Source of the DNA: DASPSM01 sp036008465
GTDB taxonomy: Bacteria > Planctomycetota > Planctomycetia > Planctomycetales > Planctomycetaceae
Assembly (NCBI GenBank): GCA_036008465.1
Contig: DASYNP010000146.1
Location: forward strand, 50,962-114,961
DNA: 64,000 nucleotides
Direction of reading: 5' to 3'
Below are positions 9,286-18,420 of the stretch, one piece after another. The translations under genes and the position numbers were made by a program. Numbering within the stretch: position 1 is the stretch's first letter; each line of letters opens with the position of its first letter. The notes under the pieces are model-generated. The model was not told the origin of the DNA. It made no database searches and was given only the letters and a program-made list of their open reading frames with translations.

Positions 9286-10396
9286 ATCCAAAGAGAAAAA
9301 GTCAGCCAACGGCCAGAGGCCGAAAAAGGGGCACCTCGACCCGTCCGGTCAGCACCGAACAAAGCGGCGAGGAACAAATTTCAAAACGAGACAGATCGCT
9401 CCGGATCAAAGTCAGCGATCGGAAACGACCACCAGGGATCGCGACGATTTCCCGTTCTAGCGTGAAACTCGGGGATCGCGAACGCGACCCCTAAACCGGC
9501 AACGCTGCGATCGCCTTGTTCGCCGCTGATCGTTCGATCAAAGCAAAAAGGTTGCCAGCGACCGCTCAAATCTTCGCTACCCCCACGCGTTCTGTCATTT
9601 CGCGTGTTCGCACAAAAACCGCTTCACGGCTCGCCGACAGCGTTGGTCAGCAGTCCGCTCGGCTTAGGTTGTGGTGACGACTGGCTTCTTCGTCTCGTCA
9701 TTCCGACGAAAGCTTGACTCCGACGAAAGGCTGACCAGAGCCCATTCCGGGCCTGTTGCCGGCCGCATCGTCTTGCGAGCAGGAACTGCCCTGCCGCTCT
9801 GAGCTAAGTCGACCCGATCCGCAATCGGCCGGATTTTCTCCGCCGGATTGTGGCGCTCCGGGTCTGCCGCAAATTTGCGATTGCCCGCTGCTTCGATGGG
9901 GTGCCTTGCCTTGTGGACAGCTACGATCTCACACGCTCGCAGGCCAATTCGAGGCAGCGGTCATCCGGCGGTGCGCGCCGGACCCTGTATTTTCAATCGA
10001 GTCCATCGAGAAAGGACGGTGCCGCCCTGACACCGTGATTTCCCGCACGTGCAATCTGGGCTCAGACAGCCAAGGAAAGCACGTATTGGGCTGACGGATT
10101 CGTCACTCAGCCCCAGTACCAAAACGGTGGGCCACCGTGACGAGAACTTCCACAAGCGGGGAAGTCACTAGCCGATGAGCCGCTGCCTTGTGTTCGCCCT
10201 TTCCGCCACAGTCAGGGGGGAAGGAGCTAATGCATTCTGGAGGGCCAGCGGGCTCCAATACTGCTCCTATCATAGCTTTCCGTCGGCTTCTGTCAATTCA
10301 TCTCTTTCGAGGCCGGTAAAGAAATCACCGATTCCCTCCCGTTCCTGAGGGAAAGCCCAGTCTAGCAACGCCGAACAGTGCTTGATCGGTGCGCCG
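9286..10396. other. 1.1-kb noncoding region upstream of rho
   Basis: No open frame here has convincing protein composition or a ribosome binding site. The part next to rho (9286-9560) is expected to hold the rho promoter and leader. The part from about 10010 to 10170 is rich in inverted repeats (separate entry). The last ~130 nt before the thioredoxin-like stop codon show nothing clear. Confidence 0.5.
10012..10170. other. Candidate structured RNA region
   Basis: A chain of short hairpins in a gene-free region. ACGGTG/CACCGT pairs around 10017-10037, and the same ACGGTG/CACCGT pairing recurs at ~10124-10138. GGGCTGA/TCAGCCC encloses a smaller GACG/CGTC arm (about 10088-10114), and ACTTCC/GGAAGT pairs around 10146-10165. 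Strand cannot be decided. It lacks the conserved cores of RNase P RNA, SRP RNA and tmRNA. Could be an unrecognised ncRNA or a leader element. Confidence 0.3.
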
Positions 10397-11395
10397 TTAC
10401 TCCAAACGTTTGTCTTCCAGATCGTCGAGTTTCAGCACGTGCTTGGTCCGCACAAATCGATCCGGGTCCTGCCGAAACGCCTGCCGCGACTTTTCGCTGA
10501 CGAATAGATACAGCTCGCCGTCAAAGAACGCCGCGTAGCGGATGTCGCCCGCGACCGCCCGATCAGCGACGTCGAGAATGACGGGATCGCAGCCCAGCAC
10601 TTGGGGCGCGAAACGATCCGCGTCCTCTTTGAATTGCTGCAGCTCTTCCGCTGAGGTCATGTAGTAGGTAGTCCCCTGGTGCTCAAACGCAAAGCGATCG
10701 CTTCCCCGCATCCACTTATGGTCGCCCACCAGTGATACCGGGCTGAACCCGTGCAGCCCGACCCCGAACGTACGCTTCGACGGCGCCAACCGCCCGACGC
10801 CCGGTGCCGATCTTGCGGCGATCTGCGGCCGCTCCTGCGCAGGTTGGCGAATCGGACTCGGAGCGATCGGTGGCGGAGTCACCTGCGAGAGCGAAGCCGG
10901 CTCGCGCGCGATGGGTTTGGTCTGCAGCGCGATCTGCGTCTTCTGCGATTGCACGAATCGCGCATCGACCCGCGCGATCAATGACAGGTAGCGCTCTCGG
11001 GGGGTCAGGCCTGAAGAGCGGTCCAAGACGAATCCGTTCGGGTCCAGAAAAATGTCGGTCGGCAGCGACTGGATGCCAAAACGCTGGACGAGATCAGGCC
11101 GCTCGTCGCTGTCAACTTTGACGGCCACCACTGCCGCATCGAGTTGCCGCAGCACGGACGGCTCGCTCAGCACCTCGCGATTCATCACCTGGCAGGGGCC
11201 GCACCATTTCGCATGAAAGTGGACGAGCAACGGGCGGTTGAGACGTTTGGCTTCGGCCTCCGCCGCCTGAAATTCGTGCCTCCAGGTGGGCGAAGAACCA
11301 TAGTCTGCGGCCGAGGCGACAAGCGCCACCGTTGAGGCGGCGCAGACGAACGCGCTGACGAGTTTCAGAGACTGCATCCAGAGCGCCTTCTTCAA
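10397..11395 (-). CDS. Secreted thioredoxin-fold protein with C-terminal YHS-like domains
   Basis: 332 residues. A signal peptide (residues ~1-29, LVSAFVCAASTVALVASAAD) precedes a thioredoxin domain with intact active site FHAKWCGPCQVM (~60-72) and the cis-Pro loop IQSLPTDIFLD. After a Pro-rich linker, residues ~215-320 hold one or two YHS-like units (FEHQGTTYYMTSAEELQQFK with DADRFAP; FFDGELYLFVSEKSRQAFRQ with DPDRF). YHS domains are often metal-associated. Probably a periplasmic disulfide or redox protein with a metal-linked module; partner unknown. The start is supported by the signal peptide. Confidence 0.8.
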   Translation of the reverse strand: MKKALWMQSLKLVSAFVCAASTVALVASAADYGSSPTWRHEFQAAEAEAKRLNRPLLVHFHAKWCGPCQVMNREVLSEPSVLRQLDAAVVAVKVDSDERPDLVQRFGIQSLPTDIFLDPNGFVLDRSSGLTPRERYLSLIARVDARFVQSQKTQIALQTKPIAREPASLSQVTPPPIAPSPIRQPAQERPQIAARSAPGVGRLAPSKRTFGVGLHGFSPVSLVGDHKWMRGSDRFAFEHQGTTYYMTSAEELQQFKEDADRFAPQVLGCDPVILDVADRAVAGDIRYAAFFDGELYLFVSEKSRQAFRQDPDRFVRTKHVLKLDDLEDKRLE

Positions 11396-11739
11396 ACTGA
11401 TTGTTCGGATGGATTTTGTCCCGAGACCGTATCGCCGGCTGTCGTCGGAAGTGACGCCAAGAACCGCCGATTGGAGAGATGGGCGGGCGACCCGCTACAA
11501 CGGGACGATTTGGGCTCTATCTCAAATATCGAATCGTTTTGGGGAGGCGGATGCTGCCGGTCGCACGGGATCTCGAAAATGCGGCGGCGACTTTAAGGCA
11601 AAATCAGCAATTGACGACGCGAGTTGGTAAAGCCGGGAAGAGTTGGCGGATTTTCCGTGCGGACGGGACTGTCGGCACGTCGGTTTCCGAATGAAAAAAC
11701 TGATCGCGAATGCGGCGGCTTTGAGAAACACTCAGCGCA
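11396..11739. other. Intergenic; nothing recognised
   Basis: 344 nt between parE (3' end) and the thioredoxin-like gene (5' end). Small open frames on both strands lack ribosome binding sites. It should contain the promoter of the thioredoxin-like gene on the minus strand. No terminator hairpin with a T-run was found for parE. Confidence 0.45.
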
Positions 11740-13680
11740 CTAGACGTCGAGATCGTCCGCGAATGACGCCTCTTCCATGATCACGCGGTAGCGTTCCGAG
11801 GCGTCTTTGCCCAACAGCTGAGCGAAGGTCTTATCGGTCTCGATCTGGCTTTCGATCTCGGCCTGCAAAAGCACGCGGGCTTTCGGATCGAGGGTCGTCT
11901 CCTTGAGCTGCTTGGCGTCCATCTCGCCGAGCCCCTTGAACCGATACACCTCGACTTTGCGGTGGCTGCCGAGCCGGAGCAGAATCTCTTCCTTGGCCGC
12001 ATCATCCTGCGCGTAGAAGACCTCATTCGAGGTGACGATCCGATACAGCGGCGGCTGAGCGATGAACAGCTTGCCCTGGGCGATCAACTCTCGCATGTGC
12101 CGGAAGAAAAACGTCAACAGCAGCGTGCAGATGTGATATCCGTCGCTGTCGGCGTCCATCAGCAAGATCACGCGTCCGTAGCGCAGTTTGTGGATGTCAA
12201 ACTGCGCGCCGATGCCGGTCCCCAGTGCTTCGATCAGGTCCTTGACTTCCTGGTTTTCGAGGATCTTGCTGAGAGAAAGGGCCTCGGTATTGAGGATTTT
12301 TCCCCGCAAGGGAAGCACGGCCTGCGTGCGGTTGTCTCGGCCCATCGCGGCCGTGCCGCCGGCTGAATCTCCCTCGACGATGAACAGCTCGGTTTTTGAT
12401 GAGTCGGTCTGCCGGCAGTCGAGCAGCTTGCCCGGAAGATTGGTCCTGCGGGAGCCGGGCGATTTGCGGCGGACTTCGCTGGCGGCGTCGCGGCTGGCCA
12501 GGCGGGCCCGGGCCGCGAGGACGATTCGACCGATGACGGCGTCAGCGATCGAGGGATTGTTGTTGAGCCAGGTTTCAAGCGCCGGCCGCACCAGCCCTTC
12601 GATCAGGGCAGTCAGCTCGGGGTTGTTGAGCCGCTCCTTCGTTTGGCCCTGAAACATCGGGTCGGGGTGAAACACCGAGAGGACGCCGACGGCGCCTTCG
12701 CGGACGTCTTCCCCCGTGATGCTCAGACCCTTGTGCTTGATGTCGTGAACGTCGAGGTAATTGCGGATCGCCCGCACGATGCCGTTGCGAAAACCGTTTT
12801 CGTGGGTACCGCCGGCGTGCGTGCGAATGCCATTGACATAACTGCGAATGTTCTCGTCGGTCGATTCGCTCCAGCGGAGGACGCCCTCGATCCGCGTGCT
12901 CCCTTCGTCCTTTTCGACGGAAAAGATCTGCTCGTGAACGGCCCGCTTTTGGCTCTCGGCCGTCAGCTTTTCCAGAAAGCCGGCGATCCCCTCGGGATGC
13001 ACGAACTCGACCCGCTCGTTCTTGGCCTCATCGACGAGGGTCATCCGCAGGCCGCCGTGAATGTAGGTGATGTCCTCGAGGTGCTGGCGGATCGTCTCAA
13101 TGTTGAACTGCACCCGACGAAAGATTTCCTCGTCGGGACGGAAGAAGATGCTTGTCCCGTGCCCGCGGAACGGCCGCACCTTTTTGACCTCGGTTGTCGG
13201 CTTCCCGCGCTTGTATCGCTGGCTCCATTCGTAGCCATCGCGATGAACCGTCGCTTCCATTTCGATCGACAGCGCGTTCACAACCGAGGCGCCAACGCCG
13301 TGCAGACCGCCGCTGCGGAGATAGTTCTTGTTTGAGAACTTTCCGCCCGCGTGCAGCGTCGTGAGGATGACTTCGAGCGCCGACTTTTTGATCTTGGGGT
13401 GTTTGTCGACGGGGATCCCGCGACCGTTATCGCTCACCGTGAGCGAGGCACCGTCCTTGTGCAGGGTCACCACAATGTAGTCGGCCGCTTCGGCCAGGTA
13501 TTCGTCAACCGAGTTGTCGACGATTTCCCACAGGAGGTGGTGCAGGCCTTTCGCGTCGACTCCGCCGATATACATCGACGGACGCCGTCGGACGGCCTCC
13601 AGCCCTTCGAGAACTTCGATATCGGCGGCCGCGTAGTTTCCGCTGGGTCTCAGCCGATTTGTTTTTGATGCGGTTGCCAT
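11740..13680 (-). CDS. parE: Topoisomerase IV subunit B (ATPase/TOPRIM)
   Basis: 646 residues. The GHKL ATPase is clear: EIVDNSVDEYLA (Mg-binding Asn), DNGRGIPVD, and the glycine-rich lid RSGGLHGVGASVVNALS. TOPRIM motifs are IVEGDSAGGTA and LMDADSDGYH, with the C-terminal PLYRI and GLGEMDAKQLKETT motifs. The DADSDG and FIAQPPLYR wording matches ParE more closely than GyrB, which usually has TDADVDG. It follows parC by 54 nt and both subunits are read from one minus-strand unit. Together they decatenate and relax DNA. If the ParC call is wrong, this would be a second gyrase pair. Confidence 0.93.
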   Translation of the reverse strand: MATASKTNRLRPSGNYAAADIEVLEGLEAVRRRPSMYIGGVDAKGLHHLLWEIVDNSVDEYLAEAADYIVVTLHKDGASLTVSDNGRGIPVDKHPKIKKSALEVILTTLHAGGKFSNKNYLRSGGLHGVGASVVNALSIEMEATVHRDGYEWSQRYKRGKPTTEVKKVRPFRGHGTSIFFRPDEEIFRRVQFNIETIRQHLEDITYIHGGLRMTLVDEAKNERVEFVHPEGIAGFLEKLTAESQKRAVHEQIFSVEKDEGSTRIEGVLRWSESTDENIRSYVNGIRTHAGGTHENGFRNGIVRAIRNYLDVHDIKHKGLSITGEDVREGAVGVLSVFHPDPMFQGQTKERLNNPELTALIEGLVRPALETWLNNNPSIADAVIGRIVLAARARLASRDAASEVRRKSPGSRRTNLPGKLLDCRQTDSSKTELFIVEGDSAGGTAAMGRDNRTQAVLPLRGKILNTEALSLSKILENQEVKDLIEALGTGIGAQFDIHKLRYGRVILLMDADSDGYHICTLLLTFFFRHMRELIAQGKLFIAQPPLYRIVTSNEVFYAQDDAAKEEILLRLGSHRKVEVYRFKGLGEMDAKQLKETTLDPKARVLLQAEIESQIETDKTFAQLLGKDASERYRVIMEEASFADDLDV

Positions 13681-13734
13681 TAATCCGTTGTGTAAACCTT
13701 GGTGACTAGACCACTACCCCTTCGCGGCGGGTTT

Positions 13735-16239
13735 TTATTCAAATTGCTCCCAGTCGACCAGCTCGATGGGGGGCGGAATAATCTCCTTGAATCCGGTGCG
13801 TGTGCTGGTCTTGATTCCTTTGCCGCCACGGGCCGTCACGCCATATTTCATTTGTCCGAAGCTCAGCTCTTTGTCGTGTTCGTTGATCACGTGCAGGCAA
13901 TCTGAGGGGCGAGCCAGTTGAATCGCTCCGAGCACTTCGTCGTCGGGAGCCAGCTTGATTCCGCGGACTCCCTTGCCGGGTCCGCCGAGAATCGCGACGT
14001 CGGCGATCTTGAAATGGATCACGCGGGCGTCGCGCGTCGCCAGGAACATAGTGTCTGCCTCGCCCACCAGTTCGACGAAGACCACGCGATCCCCCGCACG
14101 CAGGCGGCAGTAGCGACGGCCGGCCTTGGTCGAAGGCGTCCGAAAGGCGCTAAACGACAATTGCATCACCTGGCCGAGACGCGTCGCGATCAACAGGTAG
14201 GGCCGCGGAGGCTGACTCTTGCGGACGACGGCATCGGTCGAGGTAAAGCGGGGGTCCGTCGTCGTCGCCCAAATCGGCCGCGCGCCATCTCCCACGCGAA
14301 CCAGCTTGGAGAGCGGATCGCCATATCCCGACGACGCGGGAACCTGGTCGATCGGCAGCGTGTACGCGACCCCATCGCTGGAGAAAACGACCACGTTTTC
14401 AAGCGTGCTGCCGGGGACGACGGCCAGCACCGCGTCCCCCTCGCGCACTCGCGTGCTTTCGACCTTCTGCAGCCGGCCGACGCGCTTGAGCCAGCCGTCG
14501 CGGGTCAACACGACGTTTGTATTCTCGCGAACGATGTACGCCTGTGGATCGAATTCGGTGACCTCTTCTTCAGAGCCAATCGCGGTGCGGCGATCGTCGC
14601 CGAATTTGTCCGCGACCTCGTCCAATTCAGTCTCGACGACTTTCCAGAGCCGGGCCTTCGAGGCCAGGATTTTGCGGATCGATTCCGCTTCGGCCCGCTT
14701 CTCTTTCAACTCTTCGAGAATGCGATCGATCTCCAGCGACGAGATGCGATACAGGGCCAACTCAAGGACCGCTTCCGTCTGTTCTTCGTCGAGCGGAAAG
14801 GCCTTCATCAACTTGGCGGCCGCATCCTGCTTTCCGGAGCTATCGCGGATGATCTTCAGGGCCTGGTCGAGCCCCTTAAAGACGATGGCGAAGCCCTCGA
14901 GGATGTGAATCCGCCGCTCAAGCTGCCGCAGTTGATATTCGTATCGCCGCGTGACCGTCTTAAAGCGAAAGTCGAGAAACTGACGCAGCAGTTCTTTGAG
15001 GCTCAGCCTTGCGGGGACGAGTGCTCCGTGCTCGTCCGGCACCAGGCACGTCGTGTTGAACGCGAAGTTCTGCTCGAGCGCCGTGTGGCGATACATGTAC
15101 GCCATGATGGCTTCGGGGTCCGAGCCCGGCTTCATCTCCAGCACCAGGCGGAGCGGGTGTTTTTCGCTGCTCTCGTCGGCGACGCCGACAAGCTGCGGCA
15201 ATTTGCGCGCATTGATGATGTCGCCAATGACCGTGAGCAGGGGCCCAGTCTCGACGCCATAAGGAACCGACGAGAGCACGATCCGGGTGGTGGCCTCGGA
15301 TTTGCGGTCCTTCTCGAGCTTCCACTCGCCGCGGACCTTGATCGAACCGCGTCCTTCTTCGTACGCCTGACGAATCGACCGGCGGTCGGTGACAATGCGG
15401 CCGCCGAGGGGAAAATCGGGGCCCTTGATGAACTTCATCAATTGAGCTACGGTCGACTCGGGCTCGTGAATCAAGAGCACGCAGGCCTTAACCGCTTCCC
15501 GCAGATTGTGTGGAGGAATATTGGTCGCCATCCCGACGGCGATCCCCTGCGTGCCGTTGACGAGCAGATTCGGAAATCGAGCCGGAAGAACGATCGGCTC
15601 CTCGCGCGTGGCGTCATAGTTCGCGCGCTTGTCGATCGTTTCGAACCGCAGTTCGCTCATCAACTGCTCGGCGACGGCCGTGAGTTTCACCTCGGTGTAC
15701 CGCGCGGCTGCCGCCGGGAGTCCGATGACCGATCCAAAATTCCCCTGTCCGATGACGAGCGGGTAGCGCAGGCTGAAATTCTGGGCCATGCGCACGAGGG
15801 TGTCGTAAACGGCCATTTCGCCGTGCGGGTGATAGCTCCCCGTGGTGTCGCCGCAAACCTTTGCGCTCTTGCGAGTTTTGGCGGTTGCCGTCAGCCCCAA
15901 GTCGTGGTGCATGACGTACAAAATGCGACGTTGGACGGGCTTGAGCCCGTCTCGGGCGTCCGGCAGAGCGCGCGACGTGATCACCGAGAGCGCGTAATTT
16001 AGGTATCTGCGGCGAGTTTCCTGGCTGAGCGAGACGTAGGTGATTTGATCGCCGTCGTCGCCGTTCGACCCCCTGCCGACGCTGACGGCAGTCGTACGCT
16101 TGGCGGGGCTGCCGCTCGCGGCTTCCTCAGCTTGACCCTCCGGCTTGGACTCCGACGCGTCGCCGGACGATCGAGACTCCTTCTTGGACAACTCACCCTC
16201 CCAGGCGCCAAAACCCCCAGCCGGCCAATCGTTTGCCAA
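13735..16239 (-). CDS. parC: Topoisomerase IV subunit A
   Basis: 834 residues with a TTG start at 16239; no in-frame ATG lies before the conserved core, and the first ~60 residues are a low-complexity charged leader. The breakage-reunion core has KPVQRRILYVMH, the quinolone-region segment GDTTGSYHPHGEMAVYDTLV, and the catalytic Tyr in AAAARYTEVKL. The C-terminal beta-pinwheel begins VVLTRDGWLKRVGR, EGDAVLAVV and VVVFSSDGVAYTLPIDQVPA, which reads like ParC. The GyrA box (QRRGGKG) is missing from the first blade; a partial ARGGKG occurs only near the C-terminus. On that basis topoisomerase IV is preferred over gyrase. Upstream of parE in the same transcript. Confidence 0.92.
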   Translation of the reverse strand: MANDWPAGGFGAWEGELSKKESRSSGDASESKPEGQAEEAASGSPAKRTTAVSVGRGSNGDDGDQITYVSLSQETRRRYLNYALSVITSRALPDARDGLKPVQRRILYVMHHDLGLTATAKTRKSAKVCGDTTGSYHPHGEMAVYDTLVRMAQNFSLRYPLVIGQGNFGSVIGLPAAAARYTEVKLTAVAEQLMSELRFETIDKRANYDATREEPIVLPARFPNLLVNGTQGIAVGMATNIPPHNLREAVKACVLLIHEPESTVAQLMKFIKGPDFPLGGRIVTDRRSIRQAYEEGRGSIKVRGEWKLEKDRKSEATTRIVLSSVPYGVETGPLLTVIGDIINARKLPQLVGVADESSEKHPLRLVLEMKPGSDPEAIMAYMYRHTALEQNFAFNTTCLVPDEHGALVPARLSLKELLRQFLDFRFKTVTRRYEYQLRQLERRIHILEGFAIVFKGLDQALKIIRDSSGKQDAAAKLMKAFPLDEEQTEAVLELALYRISSLEIDRILEELKEKRAEAESIRKILASKARLWKVVETELDEVADKFGDDRRTAIGSEEEVTEFDPQAYIVRENTNVVLTRDGWLKRVGRLQKVESTRVREGDAVLAVVPGSTLENVVVFSSDGVAYTLPIDQVPASSGYGDPLSKLVRVGDGARPIWATTTDPRFTSTDAVVRKSQPPRPYLLIATRLGQVMQLSFSAFRTPSTKAGRRYCRLRAGDRVVFVELVGEADTMFLATRDARVIHFKIADVAILGGPGKGVRGIKLAPDDEVLGAIQLARPSDCLHVINEHDKELSFGQMKYGVTARGGKGIKTSTRTGFKEIIPPPIELVDWEQFE

Positions 16240-16515
16240 TATGAGCCGCTGCGGCTTGGCAATTTGGCCGGATCTTAGCGATTGCGTTGACCGAGTTACA
16301 GAGTATTCCGGTTGTGCGGTTTAAACGGGACGTCGATTCCCAACGCACGATCGCTGCTCCCGTTACGGCCCGAAAAACTGTTTCGAGCGATTCGATTCCT
16401 CCGAATCTTGTTACTGCTTGTCAGGGAAGAGTTCGTTCGCTCAGGGCGCCTGTGCATGGATGCCCATGCGTCCTCGAGCGTGACGGCCGGTGAAATTGGA
16501 TTCAGGGAGGGATCG

Positions 16516-17193
16516 ATGGTTCGAATCACACTTCGGGCGGCCGCCTACACGGCAATCGTGTCGGCCTGCTCGCTCAACTGCTGCTTCGCTCAGTCTTCCG
16601 CGCCGAGCGACTCGGCGTCGGCCCCGGAGAGCGCTCCGGCCACGATGCCGGCAAATCCCGGCGCCAGCCGGCGAGTCCCCGCCCATTCCGAGGCGGTGCC
16701 TAATCCGCCGGGCTATGCGTACGACCGCACGGTGCAGCCGGCGGGTTGCAACGTGCAACATAATGTGGTCGTTCACGAGGCGGGCCCCGTTCCCGCTCCG
16801 CTCTACTTGCCGCCGACGGCTCCGAACATCACGCCCAACGGCTACCCGTACCTCAACGCGCCGATGTATCCGTGTCCGCTCCCGTACATTCCGTACCAGG
16901 TCGGCGGGACGCTGATCACGAATCAGGCGTTTGATCCGCACGAGATGCTCTATCCGCATACCTATCGCTCACTCTACCCGCCCTACTACTACGAGGTCAC
17001 GGGCGGCTGGAAGACGTTCCCCTGGGGCGTCGCTCAAAGCGAACGCTGGAGACTGCGTGGCACGTACGTCTCGGTGAAATACAAATCGTCGTGGGGCCTG
17101 TTCAGCGGGTGGACCCCGCCGGCCACACACCCGTACGCCGGCAACCCGCCGATTTGTCAGACTTGGACCGGCCATCGCTGGAGCGCCGACTAG
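16516..17193 (+). CDS. Secreted Tyr/Pro-rich protein (cluster member 1)
   Basis: 225 residues from the ATG at 16516, which follows a GGGAGG ribosome binding site; the open frame extends further upstream, but the signal peptide (MVRITLRAAAYTAIVSACSL ... CCFA|Q) fixes the start. The mature protein starts with an Ala/Ser/Pro linker, then a Tyr/Pro-rich region (NGYPYLNAPMYPCPLPYIPY). It ends with a Trp/Tyr-rich part (GGWKTFPWGVAQSERWRLRG, VKYKSSWGLFSGW) of likely beta structure. It is the first of four tandem secreted genes. No known family; a surface or wall role is inferred. Confidence 0.7.
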   Translation: MVRITLRAAAYTAIVSACSLNCCFAQSSAPSDSASAPESAPATMPANPGASRRVPAHSEAVPNPPGYAYDRTVQPAGCNVQHNVVVHEAGPVPAPLYLPPTAPNITPNGYPYLNAPMYPCPLPYIPYQVGGTLITNQAFDPHEMLYPHTYRSLYPPYYYEVTGGWKTFPWGVAQSERWRLRGTYVSVKYKSSWGLFSGWTPPATHPYAGNPPICQTWTGHRWSAD

Positions 17194-17300
17194 TTCGCAA
17201 ATTCGCATCACGCTGCTGAAGCGTGCCAAGAGCCGCGCTCGCACGCTTCAGCGATCCTCCCGACTCGTTCGCCGCGATTTGCATTCAGAAAGAATCCCTC

Positions 17301-17714
17301 ATGGTGACCCTTAGCTACCGCGCGCTCGTGACGATTGCCTGCGCCGGCTTCCTGGCAACGTTGGGTGTGGCCGCCGCACGGGCCGGCGACTGCGAAAGCG
17401 AGCGCATCCTCCAATACTACGATCGTTGCTACGGGCCGCGCGGACCCTACTGTATCAGTTGCGATCGCTGTGCCCGCAAGGCCCAGGCCAACTGCCCCGA
17501 CGACTGCGATTGTTGCTGTCAACGCTCCTGCTGCTACCGAAAAGTGCAACAGTTTTTCAGTCCGGGCAGCTGCCAGCCGTCAAAGTTTTGGGACATCTGT
17601 GCGTATCGGGTCGTTTTCCCAATGAGTCCTTGGTACTCGAACCCGCGAGACGGGATTCACTACCCAGCCTACGGATCGAAGTCTCCAAGCTGCGTTCCGT
17701 CTAACAGCTACTAA
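17301..17714 (+). CDS. Secreted Cys-rich protein (cluster member 2)
   Basis: 137 residues from the ATG at 17301. The signal peptide is ~28 residues (LVTIACAGFLATLGVAAARA|G). The mature protein has about 16 Cys, many in tight groups (CPDDCDCCCQRSCCYR), and ends in YRVVFPMSPWYSNPRDGIHY, which closely resembles a segment of the next gene product (YTMAYPVNPWYYDPRDTRVY). The Cys are either disulfide-bonded outside the cytoplasm or metal ligands. No known family recognised. Confidence 0.7.
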   Translation: MVTLSYRALVTIACAGFLATLGVAAARAGDCESERILQYYDRCYGPRGPYCISCDRCARKAQANCPDDCDCCCQRSCCYRKVQQFFSPGSCQPSKFWDICAYRVVFPMSPWYSNPRDGIHYPAYGSKSPSCVPSNSY

Positions 17715-17757
17715 AGCGGCGCCCCGCGCCAAATCACAAAGTTCAGGGAAGAACGCG

Positions 17758-18348
17758 ATGTTCACACGGAAGAAAATAGCCTCCTCGCTGGCGACAGTCG
17801 GCCTGCTGATTGTCGGCAGTGCACATGGACAGGACTCCCCCGGAATGATGCGGATCGCCGCAGCAACCACCGGGTCGGCGACCCCCACCCCCGCGGCTCC
17901 GGCTCCCGAGTCGGCGCCCGTCGGCCGCGTGGGGATCGGGCACGGCGAAGCCTGTGACGGCACCGCGAGCTGCAACGGCGCTCCGGCGGGTTGCGGCATC
18001 TGGCATACCTGCCTGTGCAACCCCGATCATGGCTACGGCTGCCGGTTCCTCGACTACCACTGTTACACCATGGCCTACCCGGTCAACCCGTGGTACTACG
18101 ATCCGCGCGACACGCGGGTGTACGCAGCAGTCGGCTTCGGGGCGCCGATGACGGTTCCGATCGCTCCGACCGTGCAAACGCAAGTCAACTACGGTTGGGG
18201 CATTCCGGCCAGCCGCATCACCTACATCTCCCGCGTCGCCCCGCAATCGGGCGCGATGATGGGCGCGATGGCGCCGTTCCCCAACGCGTATGAAGCCACG
18301 GCCGCGCCAGTGCCTCCCGTCCTGCCGAACACGCCTCCCGCCCGTTAA
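17758..18348 (+). CDS. Secreted protein with NPWY-x2-PRD motif (cluster member 3)
   Basis: 196 residues; the ATG at 17758 is preceded by AGGGAAG. Signal peptide ~25 residues (LATVGLLIVGSAHG|Q). An Ala/Pro linker is followed by a Cys-rich patch (CDGTASC ... GCGIWHTCLCNPDHGYGC), then YTMAYPVNPWYYDPRDTRVY shared with the preceding product, and a Pro/Ala-rich end. The gap to the upstream gene is 43 nt and to the downstream gene 72 nt, consistent with one transcript. Function unknown. Confidence 0.7.
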   Translation: MFTRKKIASSLATVGLLIVGSAHGQDSPGMMRIAAATTGSATPTPAAPAPESAPVGRVGIGHGEACDGTASCNGAPAGCGIWHTCLCNPDHGYGCRFLDYHCYTMAYPVNPWYYDPRDTRVYAAVGFGAPMTVPIAPTVQTQVNYGWGIPASRITYISRVAPQSGAMMGAMAPFPNAYEATAAPVPPVLPNTPPAR

Positions 18349-18420
18349 GGCCTCCAACTGACACGATCCGCAATCACAGCGCCGATCGATCCGAATGCTC
18401 TTGGATTCAGGAATCACGCG

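Noticed and set aside
9756..10094. 112-codon frame in the rho upstream region
   Set aside because: No ribosome binding site and no recognisable domain; it crosses the hairpin chain.
10012..10170. RNase P RNA, SRP RNA or a known riboswitch
   Set aside because: The conserved cores (GAGGAAAGTCC, GGAAGGAAGCAGC and similar) are absent on both strands, so only a generic structured-region call is kept.
13918..16002. 694-codon frame antisense to parC
   Set aside because: parC is certain by its motifs. The antisense frame is Arg/Asp/Gly-rich without domains, as expected from G/C third-position bias.
11740..16239. DNA gyrase gyrA/gyrB
   Set aside because: No GyrA box in the first pinwheel blade and ParC/ParE-like wording in both subunits; topoisomerase IV is the better call, with gyrase kept as the alternative.
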